From assembly GCA_964592475.1 (NCBI GenBank), contig CAZQEZ010000025.1:1-38134 (forward strand): 38,134 nt of DNA, read 5' to 3'. This document shows positions 1 through 7,206 of this stretch, piece after piece. Position 1 is the stretch's first letter. Each line of letters begins with the position of its first letter. The stretch is from CAZQEZ01 sp964592475 (GTDB lineage: Bacteria > Bacteroidota > Bacteroidia > Cytophagales > Cyclobacteriaceae). The notes beneath the pieces are model-generated. The model saw only the letters and a list, made by a program, of their open reading frames with translations. It did no database searches and was not told the DNA's origin. The position numbers and the translations under genes were made by a program.

Positions 1-76
1 CAATAACAAACAATAAGTTAAAATTCAACTATCCATACAATTTCACATAGAACCAAATTATGCCTGTATTTCAACC

Positions 77-103
77 TTGCCGCTTATTATATTTTTATAT
101 TTG
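77..103 (+). promoter_or_regulatory. Candidate promoter for the pta operon
   Basis: TATATTTG at 96-103 matches the Bacteroidota -7 element TAnnTTTG exactly. A TTG at 77-79 lies 16 bp upstream, slightly short of the usual spacing. It would give a leader of about 140 nt before pta. The rest of 1-247 is AT-rich and shows no gene. Confidence 0.35.
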
Positions 104-247
104 CTAAGCTTGCAGAAAGGGCAGTCAAAATTACAGGAGAATTGAAGATTAAAGTATAAATTATTTTGAAATTTTTTACTTAATTATAAAACTTATCTTC
201 ATTAAGCTATTATAAATACTGAGGATAATATTTTTAAAAATAAATAC

Positions 248-1240
248 ATGACACTACTTGAACAAATAAGTCAAAACGCCCGCCAAAAGCAAAAAAGAAT
301 AGTATTGCCCGAAGGAACTGAGATCAGAACTTTAAGAGCAGCGAATCAGGTACTTAAGGCCGAAATCGCAAAAATCACATTAATAGGCAATCCGGAGATA
401 ATATTAAAATCAGCTCAGGAAGAAAATCTTGCATTTCTGGAAAAAGCTCAGATAATAAATCCGGCGGCCCATGAAAAGAAGGACAGTTATATAGCTTCCC
501 TGGTTTATTTACGACAAAATAAAGGCATGACGGAAGACCTGGCCAGAAAACTGGTGGAAGATCCACTATACCTGGGCGTACTGATGATAAAAAATGGAGA
601 TGCTGATGGAGAGGTAGCCGGTGCTATGAATGCAACAGGAGATGTACTTAAGCCGGCTTTTCAAATTATTAAAACCAAACCCGAATTTAAAGTAGTATCG
701 GGTGCTTTTATGATGATATTTAACGATAAGCAGTTTGGCGAGGACGGCGTCATGCTTTTTGCCGACTGCGCGGTAAATCCTGACCCAAGCCCGGAAGAAC
801 TGGCCGAAATAGCGCTTTCTTCTGCAATTACAGCTCAAACGGTTGCCGGACTTAAGCCACGCATCGCTATGCTAAGCTTTAGCACTAAGGGCAGTGCCAA
901 GCATGCCAAAATAGACGCCATACTAGAAGCCACCAAAATAGCCAAAGAAAGAAATCCGGAATTGCAGATAGACGGAGAATTGCAAGCGGATGCAGCAATT
1001 ATAGAAGCGGTGGGAAAACAAAAAGCACCGGGAAGCAGTATAGCCGGGCAGGCGAATGTATTGGTATTTCCTGACCTGGCCTCGGGAAACATAAGCTATA
1101 AGCTAGTGCAGAGAATGGCCGGGGCAGAAGCTATTGGGCCGATTCTACAGGGTATGGCAGCCCCTGTAAATGACCTTTCGCGCGGCTGCTCTGTGAATGA
1201 TATTGTCCATTTAATTGCTGTTACCGCCAATCAGATTTAA
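248..1240 (+). CDS. pta: Phosphate acetyltransferase
   Basis: Converts acetyl-CoA and phosphate to acetyl phosphate and CoA (EC 2.3.1.8), the first step of the Pta-AckA acetate/ATP pathway in the cytoplasm. At 330 residues it is the short single-domain form (PTA_PTB domain only), without the N-terminal DRTGG/P-loop regions of the long enterobacterial enzyme. The opening RIVLPEGTEIRTLRAA and the C-terminal PILQGMAAPVNDLSRGCSVNDIV are typical of the family. The ATG follows an AT-rich leader with no clear Shine-Dalgarno site. It heads a three-gene operon: the next ORF starts 17 bp after its stop and ackA follows, which settles Pta over the related phosphate butyryltransferase. Confidence 0.95.
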   Translation: MTLLEQISQNARQKQKRIVLPEGTEIRTLRAANQVLKAEIAKITLIGNPEIILKSAQEENLAFLEKAQIINPAAHEKKDSYIASLVYLRQNKGMTEDLARKLVEDPLYLGVLMIKNGDADGEVAGAMNATGDVLKPAFQIIKTKPEFKVVSGAFMMIFNDKQFGEDGVMLFADCAVNPDPSPEELAEIALSSAITAQTVAGLKPRIAMLSFSTKGSAKHAKIDAILEATKIAKERNPELQIDGELQADAAIIEAVGKQKAPGSSIAGQANVLVFPDLASGNISYKLVQRMAGAEAIGPILQGMAAPVNDLSRGCSVNDIVHLIAVTANQI

Positions 1241-1257
1241 CGTATAATTTTTACAAA

Positions 1258-2232
1258 ATGGAAGAAAAGGTAGAACAAATAAGTCATTACGCGCTCAACA
1301 AAGATAATTTTCAGGGCACATCAAATAGTAACTCTTCCTTCAACAAGGTTGGAATTATTGGCTTTGGCTATGTAGGGCAAAACATAGGCCGGATGGCCAG
1401 TGACCATGGCCTTGAGGTCTCATTCGTGGAAATATCACAGGAACGCATTGACCAATCCATGCAAATGCTGAGCAAAGAGTTGGATAGGTTAATTGAGCGC
1501 TGGGGTATGACCAATAGTGATAAGAGAGCTATTTTATCCAGAATAAATGGATCTATTGATTACAATATACTCAATAATAGTGACATAGTGCTTGAAGCGG
1601 TGAAAAATAAAACACGGGAAGATAGCGTGGAAATGCGAAAAAAAATATTCAAGAAAATTGAAAGCGTGGTGTCTCCTGAATGCATTATTGCTACCAACAC
1701 TTCCACACTGCTAATTACTGAAATATCGGCAGATCTTGATCACCCTGAGCGATGTGTAAGTTTCCACTTTTTATCTCCTGCACCGGAAACCAGAATTGTA
1801 GAAGTCGTAAAAGGGCTTTATACGTCGGATGATGCTTATCAGGATGTATGCAAATTTGCCCGCTTACTTGACAAACGCGTAATTTCTGTTAATGAATCTC
1901 CGGGAATAATAAGCACACGCCTGGTGGTGCCCTTGATCAATGAAGCTTGCGAAATATTAATGGAAGGTGTAGGCAGCATGGAGGATATTGACGCTACAAT
2001 GTGTATGGGATTCGGATTGCCACTTGGCCCTTTTGCCATGGCCGATAAGTTGGGACTAGACAAAGTGTCAAGTTGGCTTGACAACCTTTATAAAGAATTC
2101 GGTGATGTAAAATACAAAACCTCTCCCCTACTGAAAAAATTGGTAAGGGCTAACCAATTGGGTAGAAATACCGGTAAGGGATTTTATGAATATGATGAAG
2201 AAGGCAACATGATCAAAAGCACGCGGCCTTAA
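1258..2232 (+). CDS. 3-hydroxyacyl-CoA (3-hydroxybutyryl-CoA) dehydrogenase-like protein
   Basis: Probably oxidises an L-3-hydroxyacyl-CoA to the 3-ketoacyl-CoA with NAD(P)+ (or the reverse) in the cytoplasm. It is 324 residues long, close to HbdA/FadB2-type single-function enzymes, plus a roughly 30-residue polar N-terminal tail. The Rossmann motif GFGYVG is at 35-40. The catalytic pair is seen as H170 in SFHFLSP and E182 in VEVVKG. The 3HCDH C-terminal domain has SPGI at 214-217 (SPGF is usual) and ends in the family's TGKGFYEYD. It lies between pta and ackA with 17- and 27-bp gaps, so it is almost certainly co-transcribed. That location suggests a role in acyl-CoA/acyl-phosphate overflow rather than classical beta-oxidation, which is inference. 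Substrate chain length cannot be read from the sequence. Confidence 0.85.
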   Translation: MEEKVEQISHYALNKDNFQGTSNSNSSFNKVGIIGFGYVGQNIGRMASDHGLEVSFVEISQERIDQSMQMLSKELDRLIERWGMTNSDKRAILSRINGSIDYNILNNSDIVLEAVKNKTREDSVEMRKKIFKKIESVVSPECIIATNTSTLLITEISADLDHPERCVSFHFLSPAPETRIVEVVKGLYTSDDAYQDVCKFARLLDKRVISVNESPGIISTRLVVPLINEACEILMEGVGSMEDIDATMCMGFGLPLGPFAMADKLGLDKVSSWLDNLYKEFGDVKYKTSPLLKKLVRANQLGRNTGKGFYEYDEEGNMIKSTRP

Positions 2233-2259
2233 TTTTTAACAAATTGTAAAAGAAGGAAA

Positions 2260-3456
2260 ATGAAAATATTGGTGCTCAACTGCGGCAGTTCGTCCATAAA
2301 ATATCAGCTTTTTGATATGGAAAGTAAAGAAATACTTGCTAAAGGAGGAATCGAAAAAATAGGATTGCATGGTTCCTTTTTGAAAAACAAGCGCAACGAT
2401 GGAGATGCTGTAAAGCTGGTAGGTGAAGTGATTGATCATCAGGCTGGCATCGAATATATATTGGGAGTAATGGTAAGCGAACGCCATGGTAGCTTGCAAA
2501 GCCTTTATGAAATAGATGCTGTAGGCCATCGGGTGGTACATGGTGCCGAAACTTTTAAAGAAAGTGTATTAATAGATGATGAAGTAATTGCCAAAATAGA
2601 AGAATGTATAGACTTGGCGCCTTTACACAATCCACCCAATTTAAAAGGTATTTATGCTATTAAAAATTTGCTCCCCGAGGTTCCCCAAGTGGCAGTATTT
2701 GACACTGCTTTTCACCAAACTATGCCTGATTATGCTTATATGTATGCCATACCTTACTCTTTGTATAAAAAATATGGTTTGAGGCGCTACGGCTTTCATG
2801 GTTCAAGTCACCGTTTTGTCTCTAGCCAAGCTTGTGATTTTTTAGGAGTCCCTTATCCTAAACAGCGAATTATTACTTGCCACCTTGGCAATGGGGCTTC
2901 TCTAACAGCCATAAAAAATGGGCAATCCATAGATACTTCAATGGGTCTCACACCTGTAGAAGGCTTGATGATGGGCACACGTTCTGGCGATCTTGACTTA
3001 GGCATATTTACTTTTATTGTGAATAAAGAAGAAATTACCATTAATGCTGCCACCACATTGATAAATAAACACAGTGGCTTATTGGGGGTGTCGGGCGTAT
3101 CATCCGATATGAGAGAAGTAATGAATGCCGCCGAGGAAAAAAACGAGCGAGCAGAACTAGCTGTCAATGTATATGCCTACCGAATTAAAAAATATATTGG
3201 TAGCTATATTGCAGCACTTGGCGGCCTTGATGTTTTGGTATTTACCGGTGGTATAGGCGAAAACTCGGCCAAGATAAGATCAGTAGCCTGCAATAATTTG
3301 CTTTACCTGGGCATTGAACTTGATGAGGATAAAAATACCACTGTAAAGGGCACTGAAGAGTTGATTAGCAGTAAAAACTCTAATGTAAAAGTAGTAGTAA
3401 TACCTACCAATGAAGAACTTGTGATTGCTCACGACACAAAAAAATTAATTCAATAA
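2260..3456 (+). CDS. ackA: Acetate kinase
   Basis: Interconverts acetyl phosphate + ADP and acetate + ATP (EC 2.7.2.1), completing the pathway begun by pta. Full length at 398 residues. The ASKHA-fold signatures are all present: MKILVLNCGSSSIKYQLFD at the N-terminus, GHRVVHGAE (substrate arginine), FDTAFHQTMP (catalytic Asp), HLGNGASL and GTRSGDLDLG (ATP/phosphate loops), and FTGGIGENS near the C-terminus. An AGAAGGA ribosome-binding site sits just upstream of the ATG at 2260, which supports the start. It is the last gene of the pta operon. About 390 bp of non-coding DNA follows before a convergent gene. Confidence 0.97.
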   Translation: MKILVLNCGSSSIKYQLFDMESKEILAKGGIEKIGLHGSFLKNKRNDGDAVKLVGEVIDHQAGIEYILGVMVSERHGSLQSLYEIDAVGHRVVHGAETFKESVLIDDEVIAKIEECIDLAPLHNPPNLKGIYAIKNLLPEVPQVAVFDTAFHQTMPDYAYMYAIPYSLYKKYGLRRYGFHGSSHRFVSSQACDFLGVPYPKQRIITCHLGNGASLTAIKNGQSIDTSMGLTPVEGLMMGTRSGDLDLGIFTFIVNKEEITINAATTLINKHSGLLGVSGVSSDMREVMNAAEEKNERAELAVNVYAYRIKKYIGSYIAALGGLDVLVFTGGIGENSAKIRSVACNNLLYLGIELDEDKNTTVKGTEELISSKNSNVKVVVIPTNEELVIAHDTKKLIQ

Positions 3457-3619
3457 AAAATAGCTCAAAATTTACTTCTTATCTATACTTAGGGTGATAT
3501 AATGTAAGCCGCTTTAAAAATATGCATTTTTTTTAAACATAATGGTTTTGCAACTGCTTTCCAATATCCTTACTAAAATCAAGAATATTTCAACATATTT
3601 TAAGGCAATCTGAGTAGTT

Positions 3620-3728
3620 TTTTCCCTTAGCAAAATTGTATCCGGATAAGCTGAGAAAAGAACTTCTTACAGTTCCAATCACTGTAATGTTGCTAAAGTA
3701 GAACCTTCATGCCGGAGGTTCTCTTTTT
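3620..3728 (+). ncRNA. Candidate structured small RNA or 3' UTR element downstream of ackA
   Basis: Complementary segments nest in this 110-nt stretch. TTAGCAA (3627-3633) can pair with TTGCTAA (3690-3696). Inside that, TTACAGT (3667-3673) pairs with ACTGTAA (3681-3687) around a 7-nt loop. Directly after comes a terminator-like hairpin (3700-3722) with a T-run. The overall plan of closing stem, inner hairpin and terminator is what an independent small RNA or processed 3' UTR would show. The only promoter hint is TAGTTTTT near 3615, one mismatch from the -7 consensus. No known RNA family was recognised. The remaining gap 3457-3619 holds nothing recognisable. Confidence 0.35.
3700..3728 (+). 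terminator. Rho-independent terminator
   Basis: AGAACCT (3700-3706) and AGGTTCT (3716-3722) form a 7-bp stem that extends by a G-T wobble and a C-G pair to a 5-nt loop. CTTTTT follows. It would end transcription from the pta-ackA operon or from the small RNA candidate. Confidence 0.7.
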
Positions 3729-3749
3729 ATATATAATCCCAATATAAAC

Positions 3750-3774
3750 AAAAAGGGCAAATAATTATCCGCCC
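3750..3774 (-). terminator. Probable terminator for the DJ-1/PfpI gene
   Basis: On the minus strand GGGC (3774-3771) and GCCC (3758-3755) can pair around an AT-rich loop, followed by TTTTT (3754-3750). The stem is short, so confidence is moderate. It sits about 75 nt past the stop of the minus-strand gene and faces the plus-strand terminator at 3700-3728. Confidence 0.45.
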
Positions 3775-3847
3775 CATTTGCATTAATTAATCAATAACCA
3801 AAACAACAATCTAAATATATAAAATAAACGTTAAAAAACAAATTAAA

Positions 3848-4405
3848 TTACAAATTTACTTCTTGCGCAGCCATTGAAAATTCATTAATTATAGTTTTAT
3901 TAAAAATCTCTAAATCTCCAGGATTTCTACTGGTAATCAAACCACCATCTACCACTACTTCTTTATCTACCCAATTTGCCCCGGCATTTATTAGATCTGT
4001 TTTAATAGAATGATAACTGGTTAAATTTCTGCCAGCTACTACGTCAGCTTCTATAAGTGTCCAAGGTCCATGACAGATTGCTGCCACTGGTTTTCCCTTT
4101 TCAAAAAATGAGCGAGTAAATTTAACGGCATCATCCATAGCACGCAGCTTATCAGGGTTTATTTGTCCCCCGGGAAGAACCAACGCGTGATAATCATCCA
4201 CATTTACTTTGTCCAATTTCTTATCTACCGCTACTTCTATCCCCCAGTCAGTTTTGTTCCAGGCTTTTACTTTGTCATCTTTTGGGGATACTATTTCTAC
4301 ATTTGCTCCAGCACCTTCAAGTGCTTTTTTAGGTTCGGTTAATTCTACTTGCTCAAAACCATCAGTAACTAATATTGCTACTTTTACATCCGTTAATTTT
4401 TTCAT
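3848..4405 (-). CDS. DJ-1/PfpI-family protein (general stress protein 18-like)
   Basis: A 185-residue class I glutamine-amidotransferase-fold protein of the DJ-1/PfpI superfamily. Members act as glyoxalases/deglycases, or older annotations call them proteases. The nucleophile elbow AICHGPW places the reactive cysteine at C111 with H112 beside it, and E18 in DGFEQVE is the conserved acid that tunes the cysteine. The first strand (VKVAILVTDGFEQVELTEP) and LVLPGG are family-typical. No signal peptide, so cytoplasmic. It lies 33 bp downstream of the short-chain dehydrogenase on the same strand, probably one transcript. The pairing suggests a stress-detoxification unit. The substrate is not determinable. 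Confidence 0.85.
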   Translation of the reverse strand: MKKLTDVKVAILVTDGFEQVELTEPKKALEGAGANVEIVSPKDDKVKAWNKTDWGIEVAVDKKLDKVNVDDYHALVLPGGQINPDKLRAMDDAVKFTRSFFEKGKPVAAICHGPWTLIEADVVAGRNLTSYHSIKTDLINAGANWVDKEVVVDGGLITSRNPGDLEIFNKTIINEFSMAAQEVNL

Positions 4406-4438
4406 ATTATTTGATTTATATTCTCAATAATTATTATC

Positions 4439-5293
4439 CTAAGCACCAATAAACTCTCCTCCATTAATATGGATGACCTGGCCAGTAATATAACTCCCGT
4501 CTTCACTTGCCAGAAATACATAAGCCGGGGCCACTTCTGATGGCTGACCAGCACGTCCCATAGCCGCTTTTTGGCCAAACTTTTTTACTTTCTCAAAAGA
4601 TGATGGGATCAACGGAGTCCAGATTGGGCCAGGCGCTACGGTGTTCACTCTAATGCTTTTTTCTGCTAAGTTCTTTGCCAGGCTGCGAGAATATGACAAA
4701 ATAGCACCTTTAGTTGATGCGTAGTCTACCAGGTGAGCACTGCCTCTAAAAGCGGTGACTGAAGTAGTATTAATTATGGTATCGCCTGCCTGCATGTGTT
4801 TTAAGGCTTCGCTAGTGAAATAATGAAAAGGGAAAATATTTACCTTAAAGGTTTCCCGAAACTGTTCATTATTTACTTCGGTTACTTCATCTTTCGGAAA
4901 TTGTACTCCAGCATTGTTAACTAATATGTTCAAGCTTCCTAAAAAGCTAAGGGTCTTATTAATTGCATTTTCACAAAAAGCTTCATCAGTTACGTCACCT
5001 TCCAACAGCCAGCATTTCTGACCTTCTGCCTCAACCATTTCTTTGGTTTTTTCAGCATCAACTTTTTCTCGAGGCAAATAGATAATGGCTACATCAGCTT
5101 TTTCACGAGCAAAATGTACTGCTATTGATCTACCAATACCGCTATCGCCACCGGTAATTAAAGCAACCTTGCCTTTCAATTTTTCACTACCTTTGTAATT
5201 TTCTCGAATTACTTCAGGCTCTGGAGCCATTACTTCTTCTACTCCTGGTTGATGGGATTGATGTTGTTGTGGAAATTCATCGGGTTTTGACAT
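4439..5293 (-). CDS. YhdF/YghA-like short-chain dehydrogenase/reductase
   Basis: A 284-residue NAD(P)-dependent SDR. The cofactor motif TGGDSGIG is at 47-54, NNAG at 126-129, and the catalytic residues are S178, Y191 and K195 (YASTK). The roughly 40-residue N-terminal extension, rich in P, Q, H and E and ending before the KLKGKVALITGG core, is characteristic of the YhdF/YghA/general-stress subgroup, often annotated as glucose 1-dehydrogenase-like or aldehyde reductase. It ends with the usual GGEFIGA tail. The physiological substrate is unknown. It precedes the DJ-1/PfpI gene in an apparent two-gene unit. No clear TAnnTTTG box was seen in the 150 bp before it, so a stress-type sigma factor is possible. 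Confidence 0.88.
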   Translation of the reverse strand: MSKPDEFPQQHQSHQPGVEEVMAPEPEVIRENYKGSEKLKGKVALITGGDSGIGRSIAVHFAREKADVAIIYLPREKVDAEKTKEMVEAEGQKCWLLEGDVTDEAFCENAINKTLSFLGSLNILVNNAGVQFPKDEVTEVNNEQFRETFKVNIFPFHYFTSEALKHMQAGDTIINTTSVTAFRGSAHLVDYASTKGAILSYSRSLAKNLAEKSIRVNTVAPGPIWTPLIPSSFEKVKKFGQKAAMGRAGQPSEVAPAYVFLASEDGSYITGQVIHINGGEFIGA

Positions 5294-5390
5294 AAAAATT
5301 GTTTCTTTTGAGTTGAAAAATGATTTTCTTTGTTAACAGGCGAGTGTAGATTATGTTAAATACTCTTATTTATATCAAGACAGCTCTAGG

Positions 5391-5445
5391 TAAACCCCCT
5401 GAGAAGAAATATAAAGCGACTAATACTTTATGGTGTTAAGAATTT
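5391..5445 (+). repeat. Left copy of a 55-bp direct repeat flanking the gap
   Basis: This 55-bp segment is identical, base for base, to 5546-5600 on the other side of the N run. Both copies abut the gap exactly. The length matches a common de Bruijn k-mer size, so this is most simply one locus counted twice at two contig ends. Confidence 0.95.
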
Positions 5446-5545
5446 NNNNNNNNNNNNNNNNNNNNNNNNNNNNNNNNNNNNNNNNNNNNNNNNNNNNNNN
5501 NNNNNNNNNNNNNNNNNNNNNNNNNNNNNNNNNNNNNNNNNNNNN
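5446..5545. other. Scaffold gap (100 N)
   Basis: Exactly 100 undetermined bases, the conventional length for a gap of unknown size. The flanking identical 55-mers suggest the true distance may be minus 55 bp, meaning the contigs overlap, rather than plus 100. Confidence 0.98.
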
Positions 5546-5600
5546 TAAACCCCCTGAGAAGAAATATAAAGCGACTAATACTTTATGGTGTTAAGAATTT
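5546..5600 (+). repeat. Right copy of the 55-bp direct repeat
   Basis: Identical to 5391-5445. It contains a short inverted repeat, ATAAAG and CTTTAT separated by 9 nt, which is too weak to call a terminator. If the copies are real rather than an assembly overlap, they bracket an unsequenced insert. Confidence 0.95.
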
Positions 5601-5622
5601 ATTGCTCAATGACTATTTATAG

Positions 5623-5802
5623 ATGGCCTGCTTACAAAAAGAGCATTTACTGGATACAATTATCATTGAAGGTAGCACTTATTTTATAAATAAAAGATAT
5701 ACAAGGAAATTGGGTTTTACCAGCAAAGCCGCGAATGCATATCAAATCATAAAAGCCATAATAAATTATGCTGACCTTATTTTGAAATTCACTAGCCAAT
5801 AA
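5623..5802 (+). CDS. Small hypothetical protein, 59 residues
   Basis: An ATG at 5623, directly after an in-frame TAG, opens a 59-codon frame ending in TAA at 5800-5802. The product is basic and mixed hydrophobic (begins MACLQKEHLLDTIIIEG, ends DLILKFTSQ), with a helical-looking C-terminal half and no signal peptide. There is no Shine-Dalgarno sequence. Codon use is plausible for this genome, but a frame this short can arise by chance. It is followed 10 bp later by another small ORF on the same strand. The family was not recognised. Confidence 0.35.
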   Translation: MACLQKEHLLDTIIIEGSTYFINKRYTRKLGFTSKAANAYQIIKAIINYADLILKFTSQ

Positions 5803-5812
5803 AAAATTTAAT

Positions 5813-6037
5813 TTGTCAAAAATTTCACATTTTCAAACGATCCGTAACAGCGGTGATGCTTTAGTAAGAAGGAAAGACCAGCTGGAAATACTATTAACCC
5901 AACTTAAAACCCAAAGGCAGGAAAGCGACACTGTATCTAATTCAGCATATAAGACCGATAAAAAACGTTTCCATTATTTGATAAAAAAACTTGAATTAGA
6001 AATAAATGACTATGGATTTTCGCCTGAGAAGGATTAA
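5813..6037 (+). CDS. Small hypothetical coiled-coil-like protein
   Basis: A 74-residue, highly polar frame (many K, Q, E, R) with two probable helices, KDQLEILLTQLKTQRQ and KKRFHYLIKKLELEIND, as in short coiled-coil proteins. It begins with TTG at 5813, has no in-frame ATG and lacks a clear ribosome-binding site, so the start is uncertain. The nearest upstream stop is at 5783-5785. A good terminator lies 40 nt past its stop, which supports real transcription. The family was not recognised. Confidence 0.45.
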   Translation: MSKISHFQTIRNSGDALVRRKDQLEILLTQLKTQRQESDTVSNSAYKTDKKRFHYLIKKLELEINDYGFSPEKD

Positions 6038-6077
6038 GCTTATTGGAGAATATCTTTATAAAAACTTACACAAATAA

Positions 6078-6115
6078 AAAAACCTGACAAGCTATTCTCA
6101 AGCCTTCAGGTTTTT
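6078..6115. terminator. Bidirectional rho-independent terminator
   Basis: AAAAACCTGA (6078-6087) and TCAGGTTTTT (6106-6115) form a perfect 10-bp stem with an 18-nt loop. A/T runs on both sides let it work in both directions. It separates the plus-strand small ORFs from the convergent TonB-domain gene. Confidence 0.85.
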
Positions 6116-6136
6116 ATATCAAATAATTAGTAACTC

Positions 6137-7117
6137 TTAAGATAACTTAAAGGTAATTGGCAAAATCATTTTCACATTAACCGGTTGCCCGTCTTTACTG
6201 CCAGGCTTCCAGGCTGGAGAGTTTCGCATCACCCGCAGAGCTTCTGCATCAAGAGACTTGCCAACGCCTTTTTTCAGCATGACATCTGCCAGGGAACCAT
6301 CCTTTTTCACGGTGAACTCAACAAATACTTTGCCCTCCAATCCTTTACTTTTTCCACCTTCAGGGTATTTTATATTGTCATGTACATACTTCATAAATGT
6401 GGCCTGACCACCTATTGGCTGGGGCATAACATCTGCTGTGGCGTTTTCTGCTATATCGTCGCCAGATAACTTAAAAGAAATAGGTAATATCATTCTAACT
6501 TTTACCGCCTTATCAGCAATAGTGCCGGCCTGCCAGTCAGGAGCCATCTTAGTCACTCGCTCAGCTTCTGCGTCACACCCTGCACCTATGCCTTTTACAG
6601 CCATTACATCTTCTAATGAGCCGTCTTTGCCCACCACAAATCGAATATACACCTTGCCTTCTACTCCTTGTTCTCTGGCTTGTGCAGGATAAACCAGGTT
6701 TTGCTGAATGTAACTGTAAAAGGCAGCCAAACCATCTTTGGGTTCCGGCTGATTTTCTACAATCTGAAATACTTCTTTCTCCGTATTGTACACTTTTTTC
6801 ACTAACAGGCTGATTTGATTCTCTGTCTCCTCAAAAGATTCAATCTTTAACTTATGTTGCCAAAGCTGTACCGCGAGTAAGCCAACATCCTGACTGGCAG
6901 CAGTTTGCAGGTAATAAATTTCATCGTCACTGTTTTCCTGTAAATCATTCAACCGTTGTAGCGTTGTTTCATCCAGGGTCATTGGCTGTACAAACCCTTG
7001 CGGCACATTGGCCAATCGAGGTACCTGGTAATTTTCAGCTACCCGGTTATTGTCGCAGGCCCATAAAACACATAGCAATCCTAGTGCTATGAATATAATC
7101 ATAACTTGTCTTTTCAT
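6137..7117 (-). CDS. Putative lipoprotein with two tandem TonB C-terminal domains
   Basis: A 326-residue exported protein. An N-terminal hydrophobic stretch ends at C21 (LWAC), a slightly atypical lipobox, so it is probably lipid-anchored. The two TonB-C domains span roughly residues 125-218 and 234-326. Each has the YP...GLEGKV/GVEGKV core, a strand ending in DGSL, the KG(I/V)G turn and a terminal ILPI(S/T)FKLS. The halves are clear duplicates of one another and also resemble the C-terminal domain of the adjacent M56 peptidase. There is no proline-rich linker or ExbB-contacting TM helix, so it is unlikely to be a classical energiser TonB. It lies 89 bp downstream of the M56 gene on the same strand and is probably part of the blaI-M56 unit. 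Its role is unknown. Confidence 0.8.
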   Translation of the reverse strand: MKRQVMIIFIALGLLCVLWACDNNRVAENYQVPRLANVPQGFVQPMTLDETTLQRLNDLQENSDDEIYYLQTAASQDVGLLAVQLWQHKLKIESFEETENQISLLVKKVYNTEKEVFQIVENQPEPKDGLAAFYSYIQQNLVYPAQAREQGVEGKVYIRFVVGKDGSLEDVMAVKGIGAGCDAEAERVTKMAPDWQAGTIADKAVKVRMILPISFKLSGDDIAENATADVMPQPIGGQATFMKYVHDNIKYPEGGKSKGLEGKVFVEFTVKKDGSLADVMLKKGVGKSLDAEALRVMRNSPAWKPGSKDGQPVNVKMILPITFKLS

Positions 7118-7206
7118 AATTGTAAAATTAAGTTTGTTTAAAAATTAAATGTAAGAATCCTGTTTCGCCATTGATCAGGCAGCGTTTTTGTGTCCGGACA
7201 ATTATT

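Noticed and set aside
3627..3696. tRNA-like outline: 70 nt closed by a 7-bp stem with a 7-nt-loop hairpin near the 3' end
   Set aside because: No D-arm GG, no anticodon stem-loop, the T-loop sequence is out of register and two bases separate the T-arm from the closing stem, so it is not a tRNA.
7191..7200. TGTCCGGACA palindrome downstream of the M56 gene, similar in core to TATCCGGATA at 3639-3648
   Set aside because: Only 10 bp each, sharing TCCGGA, in unrelated contexts; chance is sufficient.
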